Shown: positions 1 through 7,758 of the stretch, in pieces
How the letters are laid out: each line of letters starts with the position of its first letter
Numbering within the stretch: the stretch's first letter is position 1
NCBI GenBank assembly: GCA_910586405.1
Contig: CAJUII010000060.1
Span: 1 to 20,562 of the forward strand
Length of the DNA: 20,562 bases
Source of the DNA: an uncultured Lachnospiraceae bacterium
GTDB taxonomy: Bacteria; Bacillota; Clostridia; Lachnospirales; Lachnospiraceae
Direction: 5' to 3'
The notes under the pieces: model-generated
Database searches by the model: none
Told to the model about the DNA's origin: nothing
What the model saw: the letters and a program-made list of their open reading frames with translations, nothing else
Program-made: the position numbers and the translations under genes

Positions 1-47
1 GCTTCAGCAGGCGTACAAATCAGGATGGTGAAATTTTATATTTCACA

Positions 48-3000
48 CTAATTTCCGTTTATCACATCATTGAGTGCGATTGTATAAGACAATGCATCTT
101 CGTTACTGATCAGGACTCTTGCTGCCGTTTCGTCGAGATTGTAGTTTGTCTGGAGGATTTCTAAAATTTGTGCTTTGATTGCATCCACTTCCTCCATCAC
201 TTCATATTTTTCCGCATCAGCATTGACGGTATCATAGGTTGTGATACCTTGTAATAAAGCGTCCAGTGCCTCTACTTCACGCCCTATTTTCATGTTTATC
301 TGATAGGAATCATGCCACCGCTGCATTTTCAGGATCACTTCACTTTTGGCCTTGATCTGTCCTTCTGATGAATTTTCATCCAGCTCCATATCATATAACA
401 ACTGATATACTGTTTTATAATCTGCATCATAGTATGCCTTGCGCGCCGATTGCAAAAATCCCTGCGTAGAAAGAATATTCGTCGCAATAATCAAAGCACC
501 TCCCACCGTCGCTCCAAATGCGGCACCGGCTACAATCTTCTTTGGCGGAATACGCTTTTTCGGACCTTCTGCCTCCAATTTAGCCCTTTTCGCGGCGGCT
601 TTCTTCTCCTTCTCTGCCTGCTTTTCTTTCTTCTTCTGTGCTGCTAGTTCCTGCTTCGCTTTTTTTGCTGCCTCTTTTTCTTCTGACTTTGCCTTTTTCG
701 TCTCATCATTGGCAAGCTTTTCTTCTTCTTTTTTTGCCTTTTCTTCCTGTTTCTTTGCCGCTTTTGCTTCCTTCTCAGCCGCGAGCTCCTCCTCTGTCGG
801 CTCAGGTACAAGATCTTCCGTCAGCAAGTTGAAAAATTTTCCTAACAGACCTGGTTTCTTGGTCTCTTCTTCCTCCCCACTTTCAGACTTCTTTGCAGAT
901 ACTTTCTTCCCCTTTTTCTTCCCATTATCATCTACAGTAACAGGAGCTGCTTTATCTGTCTGTTCGGTATTGAGTACAGACTGAGGTATTTCAGGGAGCG
1001 GTACACCATCATCATCATCGTCCACATGTTTAATTCCTGCATTGACAGATGCCGCTTCATCATCCGCCATCTGATGCAGCAAATCCATCATGTCATCTTG
1101 GATTGGCTCATTGTTATCTGACTTTTTGAGCATATCATTTATTTCTGCAAGCTCTGCATCATCATCGAGCATATTTAATACATCCTCAAGATTATCCTCC
1201 ATGCCAATCGATGATTCGCTCTCATTTGCTTTTGCATTCTCTCTTAACAATTCAGCCGCATCTGACATACTGATATCAAAATCCTCAGAATCGGGAATGT
1301 CAGGCATCTCTAAATCGGGAATGTCTACATCCAGATTATCATCCTTTGACATCATATCACCGAAATCCAATTCATCAAGATTTAATTCACCTGCCATTTC
1401 AAGCTCGGTTTCTGACTGAATTGCCTCGTCCAGCCCATCAATATCCAGCTCACTTTCCCCCAAGGACATATCGGTGTCCATTTCTGGAATATCTATATCT
1501 TCCAGTTTCAGTTCATCCTCTTCTGGCATTTCATTTTCCTCCAAACTTAATTCTTTGTCTATATCTGGTATGTCTAACTCAGAAGCTTCATTATTATCAG
1601 ACAATATAAAATCCAGTTCTGTCTGTCCACTGTCTGCCTGTTCTTGTTCCTCTGGGATAACCGCCTCTATATTCAAGGCCTCTACCTCATCGTCTGCTAG
1701 ACTTTGTTCCTCTGGGATAACCGCCTCTATATTCAAGGCCTCTACCTCATCGTCTGCTAGACTTTGTTCCTCTGGGATGTCCTCCTCTATATTTAAGACT
1801 TCTACCTCATCGTCCGCTAGACCTAGTTCATTTGGGATAGCCTCCTCTATATTTAAGACCTCTACCTCATCGTCCGCTAGACCTAGTTCATTTGGGATAG
1901 TCTCCTCTATATTCAAGGCTCCTACTTCGTCATCTGACAGCGCTTGCTCTTCTGGGATAACCGCCTCTATGTTCAAGACCTCTACCTCATCATCTGCTAG
2001 ACTTTGTTCCCCTGGGATGTCTTCCTCTATATTTAAGGATTCTATTTCGTCATCCGATAGCTCTTGTTCCTCTGGGATGTCTTCCTCTATATTCAAGGAT
2101 TCTATTTCGTCATCCGATAGCTCTTGTTCCTCTGGGATGTCTTCCTCTATATTCAAGATATCTATCTCATTGTCTGCTAGACTTAGCTCATTCAGGATAG
2201 TCTCCTCTTCATTTATGACTTCTGCTTCGTCATCCCCTAGCTCTAATTCCTTTGAGATGGTCTCCTCTATATTCAAGGCTCCTACTTCGTCATCTGACAG
2301 CTCTTGCTCCTCTGGGATAAGCTCCTCTATATTCAGGATCTCTACTTCATCATCTGACAGCTCTTGTTCATTCGGTATAGTTTCCTCTTCATCTAAAGCT
2401 CCTATCTCATCATCTGACAGCTCTTGTTCCTCCATATTGAAAGCTTCTACTTCGTCACCTGCAAACGCTAACATTTCGGTGCTACTCTCTACTTTATTGA
2501 GATCTTCCGACTTTATGTCAGATAAAATCAACTCTTCAGGCTCAGGTATTTCCATATCCATGACCTCCGATTCGATATCTGATCGTGCTGACTCTCCGGT
2601 ATCGTTTATATCCATGACCTCCGGTGCAATATCTGTTATTTTAAATTCTTCTGACTCGACAGCTTCTAAATCTGATACCGCAATCCCTTCTGGCTCTAGG
2701 GCTTCTATATCTGATATCCCAATCCCTTCTGGCTCGGAAGCTTCTATATCTGATATCCCAATCCCTTCTGGCTCTAGGGCTTCTATATCTGATATCCCAA
2801 TCCCTTCTGGCTCGGAGGCTTCTAAATCTGATACCACAATCCCTTCACCGCTATTTTCTTCAATACTCAATGTTTCCAGTTCTACGTCAGATAATGCCAG
2901 CTCTTCTAGGTCAGACATATCCATGACTTCGGATTCAATATCTGATATTGCCTGTTCTATTCCTTCGATATCCGATATTCTCAGTTCGTCGTTCTTCTCC

Positions 3001-3098
3001 TCAAGATCTGATATATGTATTTCTTCCATGGGTTCTGTTGGCTTTGGCTCCAAAACATTATTAAGCAATTTATCCAAATAATTTTCCTCTGAACTCAT
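48..3098 (-). CDS. Large acidic repeat protein with one membrane helix (possible polar/chemotaxis scaffold)
   Basis: I do not recognise a named family. The 1016-aa product has visible layers. Residues 25-195 carry many SD(I/L)E motifs, including five 13-residue units (85-149). Residues 224-483 are thirteen uninterrupted 20-residue units of the pattern EQxLxDDEVxxLNIEExIPx. An Asp/Glu-rich linker runs to about 700. Residues 765-848 are Lys/Glu/Ala-rich and probably form a long charged helix. A single hydrophobic segment (about 855-876) follows KKRIPPKK, so the positive-inside rule puts the acidic N-terminus in the cytoplasm. The last 140 residues look helical, possibly TPR-like, and would lie outside. 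The ATG is preceded by GGGGAG at good spacing. It lies 21 bp after a sirtuin-like gene and in line with cheV, suggesting one operon. The architecture recalls HubP/FimV organisers, but that is inference; a cell-envelope or spore scaffold is also possible. Confidence 0.85.
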   Translation of the reverse strand: MSSEENYLDKLLNNVLEPKPTEPMEEIHISDLEEKNDELRISDIEGIEQAISDIESEVMDMSDLEELALSDVELETLSIEENSGEGIVVSDLEASEPEGIGISDIEALEPEGIGISDIEASEPEGIGISDIEALEPEGIAVSDLEAVESEEFKITDIAPEVMDINDTGESARSDIESEVMDMEIPEPEELILSDIKSEDLNKVESSTEMLAFAGDEVEAFNMEEQELSDDEIGALDEEETIPNEQELSDDEVEILNIEELIPEEQELSDDEVGALNIEETISKELELGDDEAEVINEEETILNELSLADNEIDILNIEEDIPEEQELSDDEIESLNIEEDIPEEQELSDDEIESLNIEEDIPGEQSLADDEVEVLNIEAVIPEEQALSDDEVGALNIEETIPNELGLADDEVEVLNIEEAIPNELGLADDEVEVLNIEEDIPEEQSLADDEVEALNIEAVIPEEQSLADDEVEALNIEAVIPEEQEQADSGQTELDFILSDNNEASELDIPDIDKELSLEENEMPEEDELKLEDIDIPEMDTDMSLGESELDIDGLDEAIQSETELEMAGELNLDELDFGDMMSKDDNLDVDIPDLEMPDIPDSEDFDISMSDAAELLRENAKANESESSIGMEDNLEDVLNMLDDDAELAEINDMLKKSDNNEPIQDDMMDLLHQMADDEAASVNAGIKHVDDDDDGVPLPEIPQSVLNTEQTDKAAPVTVDDNGKKKGKKVSAKKSESGEEEETKKPGLLGKFFNLLTEDLVPEPTEEELAAEKEAKAAKKQEEKAKKEEEKLANDETKKAKSEEKEAAKKAKQELAAQKKKEKQAEKEKKAAAKRAKLEAEGPKKRIPPKKIVAGAAFGATVGGALIIATNILSTQGFLQSARKAYYDADYKTVYQLLYDMELDENSSEGQIKAKSEVILKMQRWHDSYQINMKIGREVEALDALLQGITTYDTVNADAEKYEVMEEVDAIKAQILEILQTNYNLDETAARVLISNEDALSYTIALNDVINGN
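1650..2429 (-). repeat. Thirteen in-frame 60-bp tandem repeats (20-residue acidic units)
   Basis: Exactly 13 units of 60 bp with no length variation encode residues 224-483 of the acidic protein. Units differ by scattered substitutions, but neighbours can be identical: 1644-1718 equals 1704-1778, and the units near 2041-2100 and 2101-2156 are also identical. Strict 20-residue phasing with an SDDE/ADDE core and an LNIEE segment suggests selection for a regular binding or structural module. The identical neighbours suggest recent duplication or gene conversion. Confidence 0.95.
2652..2846 (-). repeat. Five in-frame 39-bp repeats (13-residue EGIGISDIEA units)
   Basis: Residues 85-149 of the acidic protein are five consecutive 13-residue units of the form EGIxxSDxEAxEx. 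The middle units alternate ALEP and ASEP and are close to identical in DNA. This block is separate from the 20-residue repeats but shares the same short acidic core, SD(I/L)E, which also occurs singly on both sides. Confidence 0.9.
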
Positions 3099-3119
3099 GT
3101 TACTCCCCCTGTCCCTTTT

Positions 3120-3944
3120 CTACTCTTTTCTATCCGACAATCTATATTCTCTCAAAAAATCGACCGCATTCATTGCAATACTAATTCCCTTATCGCTTAA
3201 TTCCTCTGTCATCTGATATAATGAGGCGTTTATTCTGAAAAAACTTGCTTTTTGATTATAAAAAGCAACCTTTTCAAAAGGCCATCTTATGATACCTGGC
3301 AGATTTAACTCCACGCCCAGTTCAAGAATACAGAGCTTTTTATTCAAAGTAGTTTGCAGCCACTTTGTATACTTCTCCCACTGGTTTTGATATCCTTCCT
3401 CAATATAGTTCTGCTCACACAGAATATTATTATATACTAATGGTTTGCCACAAACAGGACATTTAGGTACTTCAAGCGAATCCAACCCCACCTGGTCTAA
3501 AATTGCCTGATTGACTAAATCTGAAAATTCTTTTGACGGATATAAAGTATCACAACACTTCTCACTGCACTGAAGCATTTGATAATTCCCACAAGGTGCT
3601 ACCAACCGTTCAGCGTCAAATCCTGCTTTCTGAATATTCTCATCGATACAAGTAGTAATCACAAAATAATTTTTGTCTTTAACCAGCTCGAAGAGATTCC
3701 TGTACGCCTCCACCAATCTGCCTTCTCTATGTTCTATCAAAAAACGATGTTCCAAAAACGGAATCGTCCACTCCAGAGTCTGATCAATATCTACTTCTTC
3801 AAGTGCGGACATAAGATTCGGAAATTTGTGTATGTCTTCAAAATCTTCAATAAACTCCTCCCCAACACCCACAAGTACCATATCCGCATCCATTATTTTC
3901 TCTACAAACGTTCTTCTTTTTTCAATGATTTCTGTCTCGTCCAT
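3120..3944 (-). CDS. Sirtuin-fold protein with degenerate catalytic site
   Basis: The 274-aa product has the order of elements of a Sir2/sirtuin protein: a glycine-rich strand (VGVGEEF, 25-31) at the NAD-binding position, TTCID (97-101) where active sirtuins have TQNID, a zinc-ribbon-like Cys set (C126, C130, C162, C165), and C-terminal LGVELNLPGIIRWPF and FFRINAS segments like the nucleotide-binding end of the family. The catalytic His (usual HG) is replaced in PCGNY (117-121), and the TQN glutamine and asparagine are also lost. NAD-dependent deacetylation is therefore unlikely; ligand binding or a structural role is possible. AGGAGAGG precedes the ATG closely. It lies between cheV and the acidic repeat gene, 21 bp from the latter. 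Family placement is fairly secure; function is unknown. Confidence 0.8.
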   Translation of the reverse strand: MDETEIIEKRRTFVEKIMDADMVLVGVGEEFIEDFEDIHKFPNLMSALEEVDIDQTLEWTIPFLEHRFLIEHREGRLVEAYRNLFELVKDKNYFVITTCIDENIQKAGFDAERLVAPCGNYQMLQCSEKCCDTLYPSKEFSDLVNQAILDQVGLDSLEVPKCPVCGKPLVYNNILCEQNYIEEGYQNQWEKYTKWLQTTLNKKLCILELGVELNLPGIIRWPFEKVAFYNQKASFFRINASLYQMTEELSDKGISIAMNAVDFLREYRLSDRKE

Positions 3945-3991
3945 GCCTCTCCTAACATATTCCCCTACACAAAAGTTTGTATAATTTGTTA

Positions 3992-4014
3992 GAGCCGGGT
4001 ATTTATCCCGGCTC
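3992..4014 (-). terminator. GC-rich hairpin after cheV, weak U-tract
   Basis: Eight-base perfect arms (GAGCCGGG / CCCGGCTC) with a 7-nt loop start 8 nt downstream of the cheV stop. The following minus-strand bases (TAACAAATTAT) are AT-rich but contain no real T run. It may act as a partial terminator or an mRNA-stabilising hairpin that lowers expression of the two downstream genes. Confidence 0.5.
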
Positions 4015-4022
4015 CATCTTTA

Positions 4023-4919
4023 CTATCTTGAAAGTAAATCGTCTATTACTTTAACAAGATTTCCGATCTCAGGTTTTGATAACTGTGCATCTGCACCCAA
4101 ATCTTCACCCTTTCTTCTCATCTCATCATTTACAAGTGAAGAGAAAATAATTACCGGTATATGCTTTGTCGCATCATCTGATTTTACAAGCTTTGTCAGA
4201 CGGTGTCCATCCATAAGAGGCATCTCGATATCTGTGATAAGAAGATGTACATCCTTATCCAGTGTTCCAGCATCTCTGCACTTTGTTATGTATTCCCATG
4301 CTTCCTCGCCATTCTCAGCCTTGATAATATTATCATATCCGGCCTTCTTGAGCGAATCAACAATCAACTTTCTGAGCAGTGAGGAATCCTCCGCGATCAG
4401 AATTGGAACTTCTGTGTTCTCTCGCACGCCCAATGCGTCAATCTCTGTCACCTTTAATCCTGTCTCTGGATTGATATCTGTGATAATCTTCTCAAAATCA
4501 AGAATAATGATAAGTTTTCCGTCAATCTTGATGATACCTGTAGAAATACCATCCTCCACTGTAGTCACCGTAGCACCTGGTTTAATAATATCGACCCATG
4601 ACACTCTGTGAATACCGATTACGGAATCAACATGAAAGGCAATGTCAAGTTTATTAAAACTTGTGATAATAAATAAACCGCCCGGCTGTGACTGCCCACG
4701 CTGTAAACAGTTACGTAAATCAATCGCTGTGATCATCGCATCACGCGGCATAAAAATACCTTCCACACTGGGATGCGCATTGGGTACTGGTGTTACAGGC
4801 GAATAGGGAATAATCTCTCTGATCTTTGCCACATTAATACCATAGGAATTTCCGTCCACCACAAATTCTAATACTTCTAACTCATTAGTTCCGTTCTCCA
4901 AGAGAATCTTAGTCTCCAT
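4023..4919 (-). CDS. cheV: CheV-type chemotaxis coupling protein (CheW domain + receiver)
   Basis: The 298-aa length and two-domain order match CheV, a scaffold linking chemoreceptors to CheA with a phosphorylatable receiver for adaptation. Residues 13-150 are CheW-like (LEFVVDGNSYGINVAKIREI; later KLIIILDFEKI). Residues 171-298 are a receiver: acidic pair E177/D178 in LIAEDSS, phospho-acceptor D230 in LLITDIEMP, the SS switch position (S260/S261) and conserved K282 in SKPE, so it should be phosphorylatable. GGAGG lies 6 nt before the ATG, and an extended -10 promoter lies about 80 nt upstream. It heads a likely operon with a sirtuin-like gene and a giant acidic protein. Its presence implies a motile, chemotactic host. 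Confidence 0.95.
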   Translation of the reverse strand: METKILLENGTNELEVLEFVVDGNSYGINVAKIREIIPYSPVTPVPNAHPSVEGIFMPRDAMITAIDLRNCLQRGQSQPGGLFIITSFNKLDIAFHVDSVIGIHRVSWVDIIKPGATVTTVEDGISTGIIKIDGKLIIILDFEKIITDINPETGLKVTEIDALGVRENTEVPILIAEDSSLLRKLIVDSLKKAGYDNIIKAENGEEAWEYITKCRDAGTLDKDVHLLITDIEMPLMDGHRLTKLVKSDDATKHIPVIIFSSLVNDEMRRKGEDLGADAQLSKPEIGNLVKVIDDLLSR

Positions 4920-5008
4920 ATTAAACCTCCATTCTACAGATGATCAAAAATATAGATATTTTCAACCTCTTTATCATCACTGCTGTGCAGAGTAGTCATC
5001 TTTAATCA

Positions 5009-5038
5009 ATTATAACATAGATATAGGATTAATTACAA
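5009..5038 (-). promoter_or_regulatory. Candidate sigma-A promoter of the cheV operon
   Basis: On the minus strand TTGTAA and TATAAT are separated by 18 nt, and the -10 has an upstream TG (TGtTATAAT, extended -10). The predicted start is near 5002, giving a leader of about 80 nt that contains a small CTGC/GCAG hairpin. No flagellar sigma-D-like motif was obvious. Confidence 0.6.
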
Positions 5039-5069
5039 ATATTTTCAGCAATTTTTTAACAAATTCTAA

Positions 5070-5834
5070 TTATTTTAACCTTACTGAGCAGGATTGGTTC
5101 TTTGAAACCGCATGAAGTGTTAATGTCTGTATCTCTTCTGCTGTCAGATCCTCAATCTCTGCCACAGCCACCACATCAACAATTTCTCCTGCCGGCACTA
5201 CATCCATATATGTGCCAAGATCATTGGGAATCAGTGTGCTCAATACAGATGTCGATCCTGTGTCATTGATATTTACGCGCATCTTGATATCATAATCAAA
5301 TAAATTGCAGTCCACATCCTCCTCCGGCAGACCTTCCATATCAAAATGCATCACCAAAAGCTTCTTATCCTGTGCAGCATCCACGCTGAACCCTGTGTTA
5401 TCCCCAGGATATGAGCTGCATATCTCAAATGACTGATAGCGTATGATCAAATCATCGATTCCCAGCTCCGCCGCGAAGTCAAGATCTGCAACAAACTGGA
5501 TCTGCTCTACTTCTGTTTCCGTTTCTGGCTCTAATGGAGATGCATCTTGATTGGTTACATCCTCCGTCTGTTCGCTGTCCGTTTCTGGCTCTGTCCCCTC
5601 TTCTGATTCTGTCTCGGGTTCAATACTTTCCTGACGGGCTGCCAGAGCCGCCAACACTTCTTCCTCATCTGCAATTTTATAATTGTAATTGGATGAATAT
5701 TTTAGCAGCAGTCCTGCCGCATATTCTGCAACAATGTCCGACTGCTCTGCCGTGAGCTCTGGCATAGCATCTATGCAGCCAGTCAACAACATTGCAGACA
5801 TGGCAAAAAGCCCTAAAACCTTTCCCTTTTTCAA
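5070..5834 (-). CDS. Lipoprotein of unknown function coupled to a histidine kinase
   Basis: A 254-aa secreted lipoprotein. I chose a TTG start because GGAGG lies 7 nt upstream and this start gives a clean signal peptide: KKGK, a hydrophobic stretch, then lipobox LLTGC with Cys20. A TTG farther upstream would overlap the kinase gene and add a non-signal N-terminus. Mature residues 22-67 look helical, about 68-113 form a Glu/Thr/Pro-rich linker, and 114-254 look like a beta-rich domain with a Cys pair (CSSYPG and VDCNLF). No catalytic motif or named domain is recognised. It begins 16 bp after the kinase stop, so the two are cotranscribed; it may be an extracytoplasmic partner or a target of that kinase. 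Confidence 0.85.
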   Translation of the reverse strand: MKKGKVLGLFAMSAMLLTGCIDAMPELTAEQSDIVAEYAAGLLLKYSSNYNYKIADEEEVLAALAARQESIEPETESEEGTEPETDSEQTEDVTNQDASPLEPETETEVEQIQFVADLDFAAELGIDDLIIRYQSFEICSSYPGDNTGFSVDAAQDKKLLVMHFDMEGLPEEDVDCNLFDYDIKMRVNINDTGSTSVLSTLIPNDLGTYMDVVPAGEIVDVVAVAEIEDLTAEEIQTLTLHAVSKNQSCSVRLK

Positions 5835-5841
5835 ACCAACA

Positions 5842-5846
5842 CCTCC
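5842..5846 (-). promoter_or_regulatory. Shine-Dalgarno GGAGG setting a TTG start for the lipoprotein
   Basis: GGAGG lies 7 nt before a TTG codon and just after the upstream kinase stop codon. No ATG or GTG is equally well placed, so translation should start at TTG. Confidence 0.7.
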
Positions 5847-5850
5847 ATAT

Positions 5851-7341
5851 TTATTTGGTTTCAAGTTCAAACCAGAACTCTACGCCATTGGTATAATTGA
5901 TAACACCGTAACGCTGATTCATGGATTCCATGATTGCCTTTACGATGGATAATCCTACGCCACTGCCTCCATACTCTCGGGTTCGCGCCTTATCTACCTT
6001 ATAAAATTTCTCCCACAAATGAGGGATCGCTTCCTCTGGTATCGGCTCTCCTGTGTTAAACACACTGATTCGCACTTTGTTGGCATCTTCCTCTTCAATC
6101 AATCTATATTTAATCTCTATAATTTTATCGCCTGATACATGATTCATCGCATTGCTGAAAAAATTGCGCACAATCTCCTCCGTTTTAAACTCATCTGCCC
6201 ACACATAAACGGGCTCGGATTCATCAAACCTAACTTTCACGTCATTCTGATTGAGCAAGATCTCTGCTGATGCAATAAAATTGTGAATGAGCGCAATAAT
6301 ATCAAAGCGCTCCATCGTAATGACATCATTTCCAAATTCTAATTGGTTTAAATCCAACAGCTTTTTGACCATGGTATTCATTTTTCCTGCCTCGTCCATG
6401 ATCACATCACAATAAAAGTTTCTGCTGTCAATATCATCGTCATTGATGCCTTCCTTAAGTCCCTCCGCGTATCCCTGTATCAACGCGATTGGTGTTTTTA
6501 ACTCATGAGAAACATTGGATAAAAACTCTTTGCGCATTTCATCGATCTGTTCTTTTTTCTCTATATCCCGCTGAAGTTCATTGTTCGCGGTTTTCAGTTC
6601 TGATATTGTCTTTTCCAAAGTGCTTGACAGTTCATTAATATGCCTGCCCAACAAATCAATCTCATTTTGTCCACGGCTCTCATATTTTGTCTCAAAATTT
6701 AGCTTTGTCATTTCCTCGGAAATATTTTTCAGCTCCATGATAGGCTTCGTGATCCTGGTCGTCACAAACCAGATTAGCGCAGCACTAATGACCGTCGCTA
6801 CAAATCCCACATATGCCAAAAAACGATTGGACAGCTTGACACTGTCTCGTATACTTTCCAGTGGAGAGCGTATCAAAAAGAGATTTCCGTTATTCAGAAT
6901 CCCCCACATCTCCAAGTATTCCGTAAACGTCGATTTGTCCATGACCGTTGCCATGTAATAATTATTCCCCATATCCAAATAGGTCATATCGCTGCCAGGT
7001 TTGAAAAAATTATCGTAAAGCCTGCGCATGAGTTTATCAGCATCTCTTGTATTTGACTTTACTGTGTTTGATGCTGCATCAATTACCAACAGTCCGATAT
7101 TATACATATCGCAGGTCTTTCGCAGTTCAAGATCGTATTCATCTGAGGTTATATCACCATTCGCCAGAACTTCATTCAATCGAATATACGCCTCTTTGAT
7201 AGCACCCTTTTTATTCTGGATATAAAATTTTTCCAAAAAGCTGCTGTTGATCACCCAGCAGAGAATAATCGTACCCGCCATGACTGTAATGAAGATCAGC
7301 GCAATCTCCTGTTTTATGGAATGTCTTCTAAACTGCTTCAT
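5851..7341 (-). CDS. Membrane sensor histidine kinase (HAMP, HisKA, HATPase)
   Basis: With the ATG at 7341 the product is 496 aa; a GTG at 7380 is the only longer alternative. Layout: membrane helix 1 (about 14-32), an extracytoplasmic sensing region of about 140 residues without a recognised domain, helix 2 (about 175-194), HAMP (195-247), HisKA with phospho-acceptor His279 in FLSNVSHELKTP, N box FFSNAMNHV (394-402), G1-like FNTGEPIP (428-435) and G2 GGSGVGLS (458-465). All kinase motifs are intact. No response regulator lies beside it: a 0.4-kb gap separates it from metH upstream and a lipoprotein gene follows. It is therefore an orphan kinase here, and its partner must lie elsewhere. Neither start has a good Shine-Dalgarno site; a 20-codon upstream frame (7358-7420) overlaps the leader. 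Confidence 0.95.
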   Translation of the reverse strand: MKQFRRHSIKQEIALIFITVMAGTIILCWVINSSFLEKFYIQNKKGAIKEAYIRLNEVLANGDITSDEYDLELRKTCDMYNIGLLVIDAASNTVKSNTRDADKLMRRLYDNFFKPGSDMTYLDMGNNYYMATVMDKSTFTEYLEMWGILNNGNLFLIRSPLESIRDSVKLSNRFLAYVGFVATVISAALIWFVTTRITKPIMELKNISEEMTKLNFETKYESRGQNEIDLLGRHINELSSTLEKTISELKTANNELQRDIEKKEQIDEMRKEFLSNVSHELKTPIALIQGYAEGLKEGINDDDIDSRNFYCDVIMDEAGKMNTMVKKLLDLNQLEFGNDVITMERFDIIALIHNFIASAEILLNQNDVKVRFDESEPVYVWADEFKTEEIVRNFFSNAMNHVSGDKIIEIKYRLIEEEDANKVRISVFNTGEPIPEEAIPHLWEKFYKVDKARTREYGGSGVGLSIVKAIMESMNQRYGVINYTNGVEFWFELETK

Positions 7342-7467
7342 GTTCTCAGTTAACTGCCTATTCCTTTCGAATTTTACCACACTTCATACGCTCTTTTTTA
7401 TTTTCAGTTTTTTCTACCATATAATCCTTGTTTTTTCTGCTCCTTCTTCAATTTTGATTGTTTTTTA

Positions 7468-7504
7468 ATATGAAAATATTATCGTCATCAAAATATTTTC
7501 ATAT
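7468..7504. repeat. 13-bp perfect inverted repeat in the kinase leader
   Basis: The arms ATATGAAAATATT and AATATTTTCATAT flank an 11-nt loop. There is a T run just before it on the plus strand, but none follows it in the minus-strand direction, so it is not a standard terminator for metH. It could be a regulator binding site or a leader hairpin. Confidence 0.7.
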
Positions 7505-7682
7505 CAAAACTATTTTAACGCCCATATTCCAGAAAAGCAATACAAATTTTCACCATGCCTTCTCCACAAATCATGATATGTTGCTAGTATTCGTCTCATG
7601 TCACTCATATTATCACACAAACACTTCTTACACATCACAATCAAACGCACAAATTTAGTTTTGGTATTTCTTTATTAGAACT

Positions 7683-7711
7683 ATTTTATCAAATATCCTA
7701 TGGTATTTCAA
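7683..7711 (-). promoter_or_regulatory. Candidate promoter for the histidine kinase-lipoprotein operon
   Basis: TTGAAA and TAAAAT are spaced 17 nt apart on the minus strand, just after the metH stop. If used, the leader before the kinase would be about 330 nt and would include the inverted repeat at 7468-7504. AT-rich DNA yields such matches by chance. Confidence 0.4.
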
Positions 7712-7758
7712 GGTATTCTCTGATGAAAATACTTCCATGACCGAATTTTATTCTGTTC

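Larger units (their letters stand above)
7381..7758. other. AT-rich intergenic region between metH and the histidine kinase gene
   Basis: No convincing gene is present. Visible are a 13-bp inverted repeat (7468-7504), a candidate minus-strand promoter (7683-7711), three GGTATTTC-like words (7672-7717) and short minus-strand frames, one of about 41 codons ending near 7512 with unusual codons and no homology I recognise. It probably serves as a long leader for the kinase gene and the 3' end of metH. Confidence 0.6.

Noticed and set aside
28..46. A 7-bp inverted repeat after the acidic protein stop
   Set aside because: AT-rich with no T-tract on the minus strand, so too weak to call a terminator.
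439..984. A 181-codon plus-strand frame rich in Phe and Ser
   Set aside because: It is antisense to the Lys/Glu-rich helix of the acidic protein and reflects AAG/GAA codons read backwards.
1650..2429. A regular 60-bp repeat array that might suggest CRISPR
   Set aside because: The repeats are contiguous, in frame, coding and have no unique spacers.
1474..3081. A 535-codon plus-strand open frame opposite the acidic repeat gene
   Set aside because: It is Ser-rich shadow coding created by the repeat composition on the opposite strand; it has no ribosome site and no recognisable domains.
7358..7658. Small frames in the metH-kinase gap, including a minus-strand frame of about 41 codons and a 65-codon plus-strand frame
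   Set aside because: Rare codons, weak ribosome sites and no recognisable features; expected by chance in AT-rich DNA.
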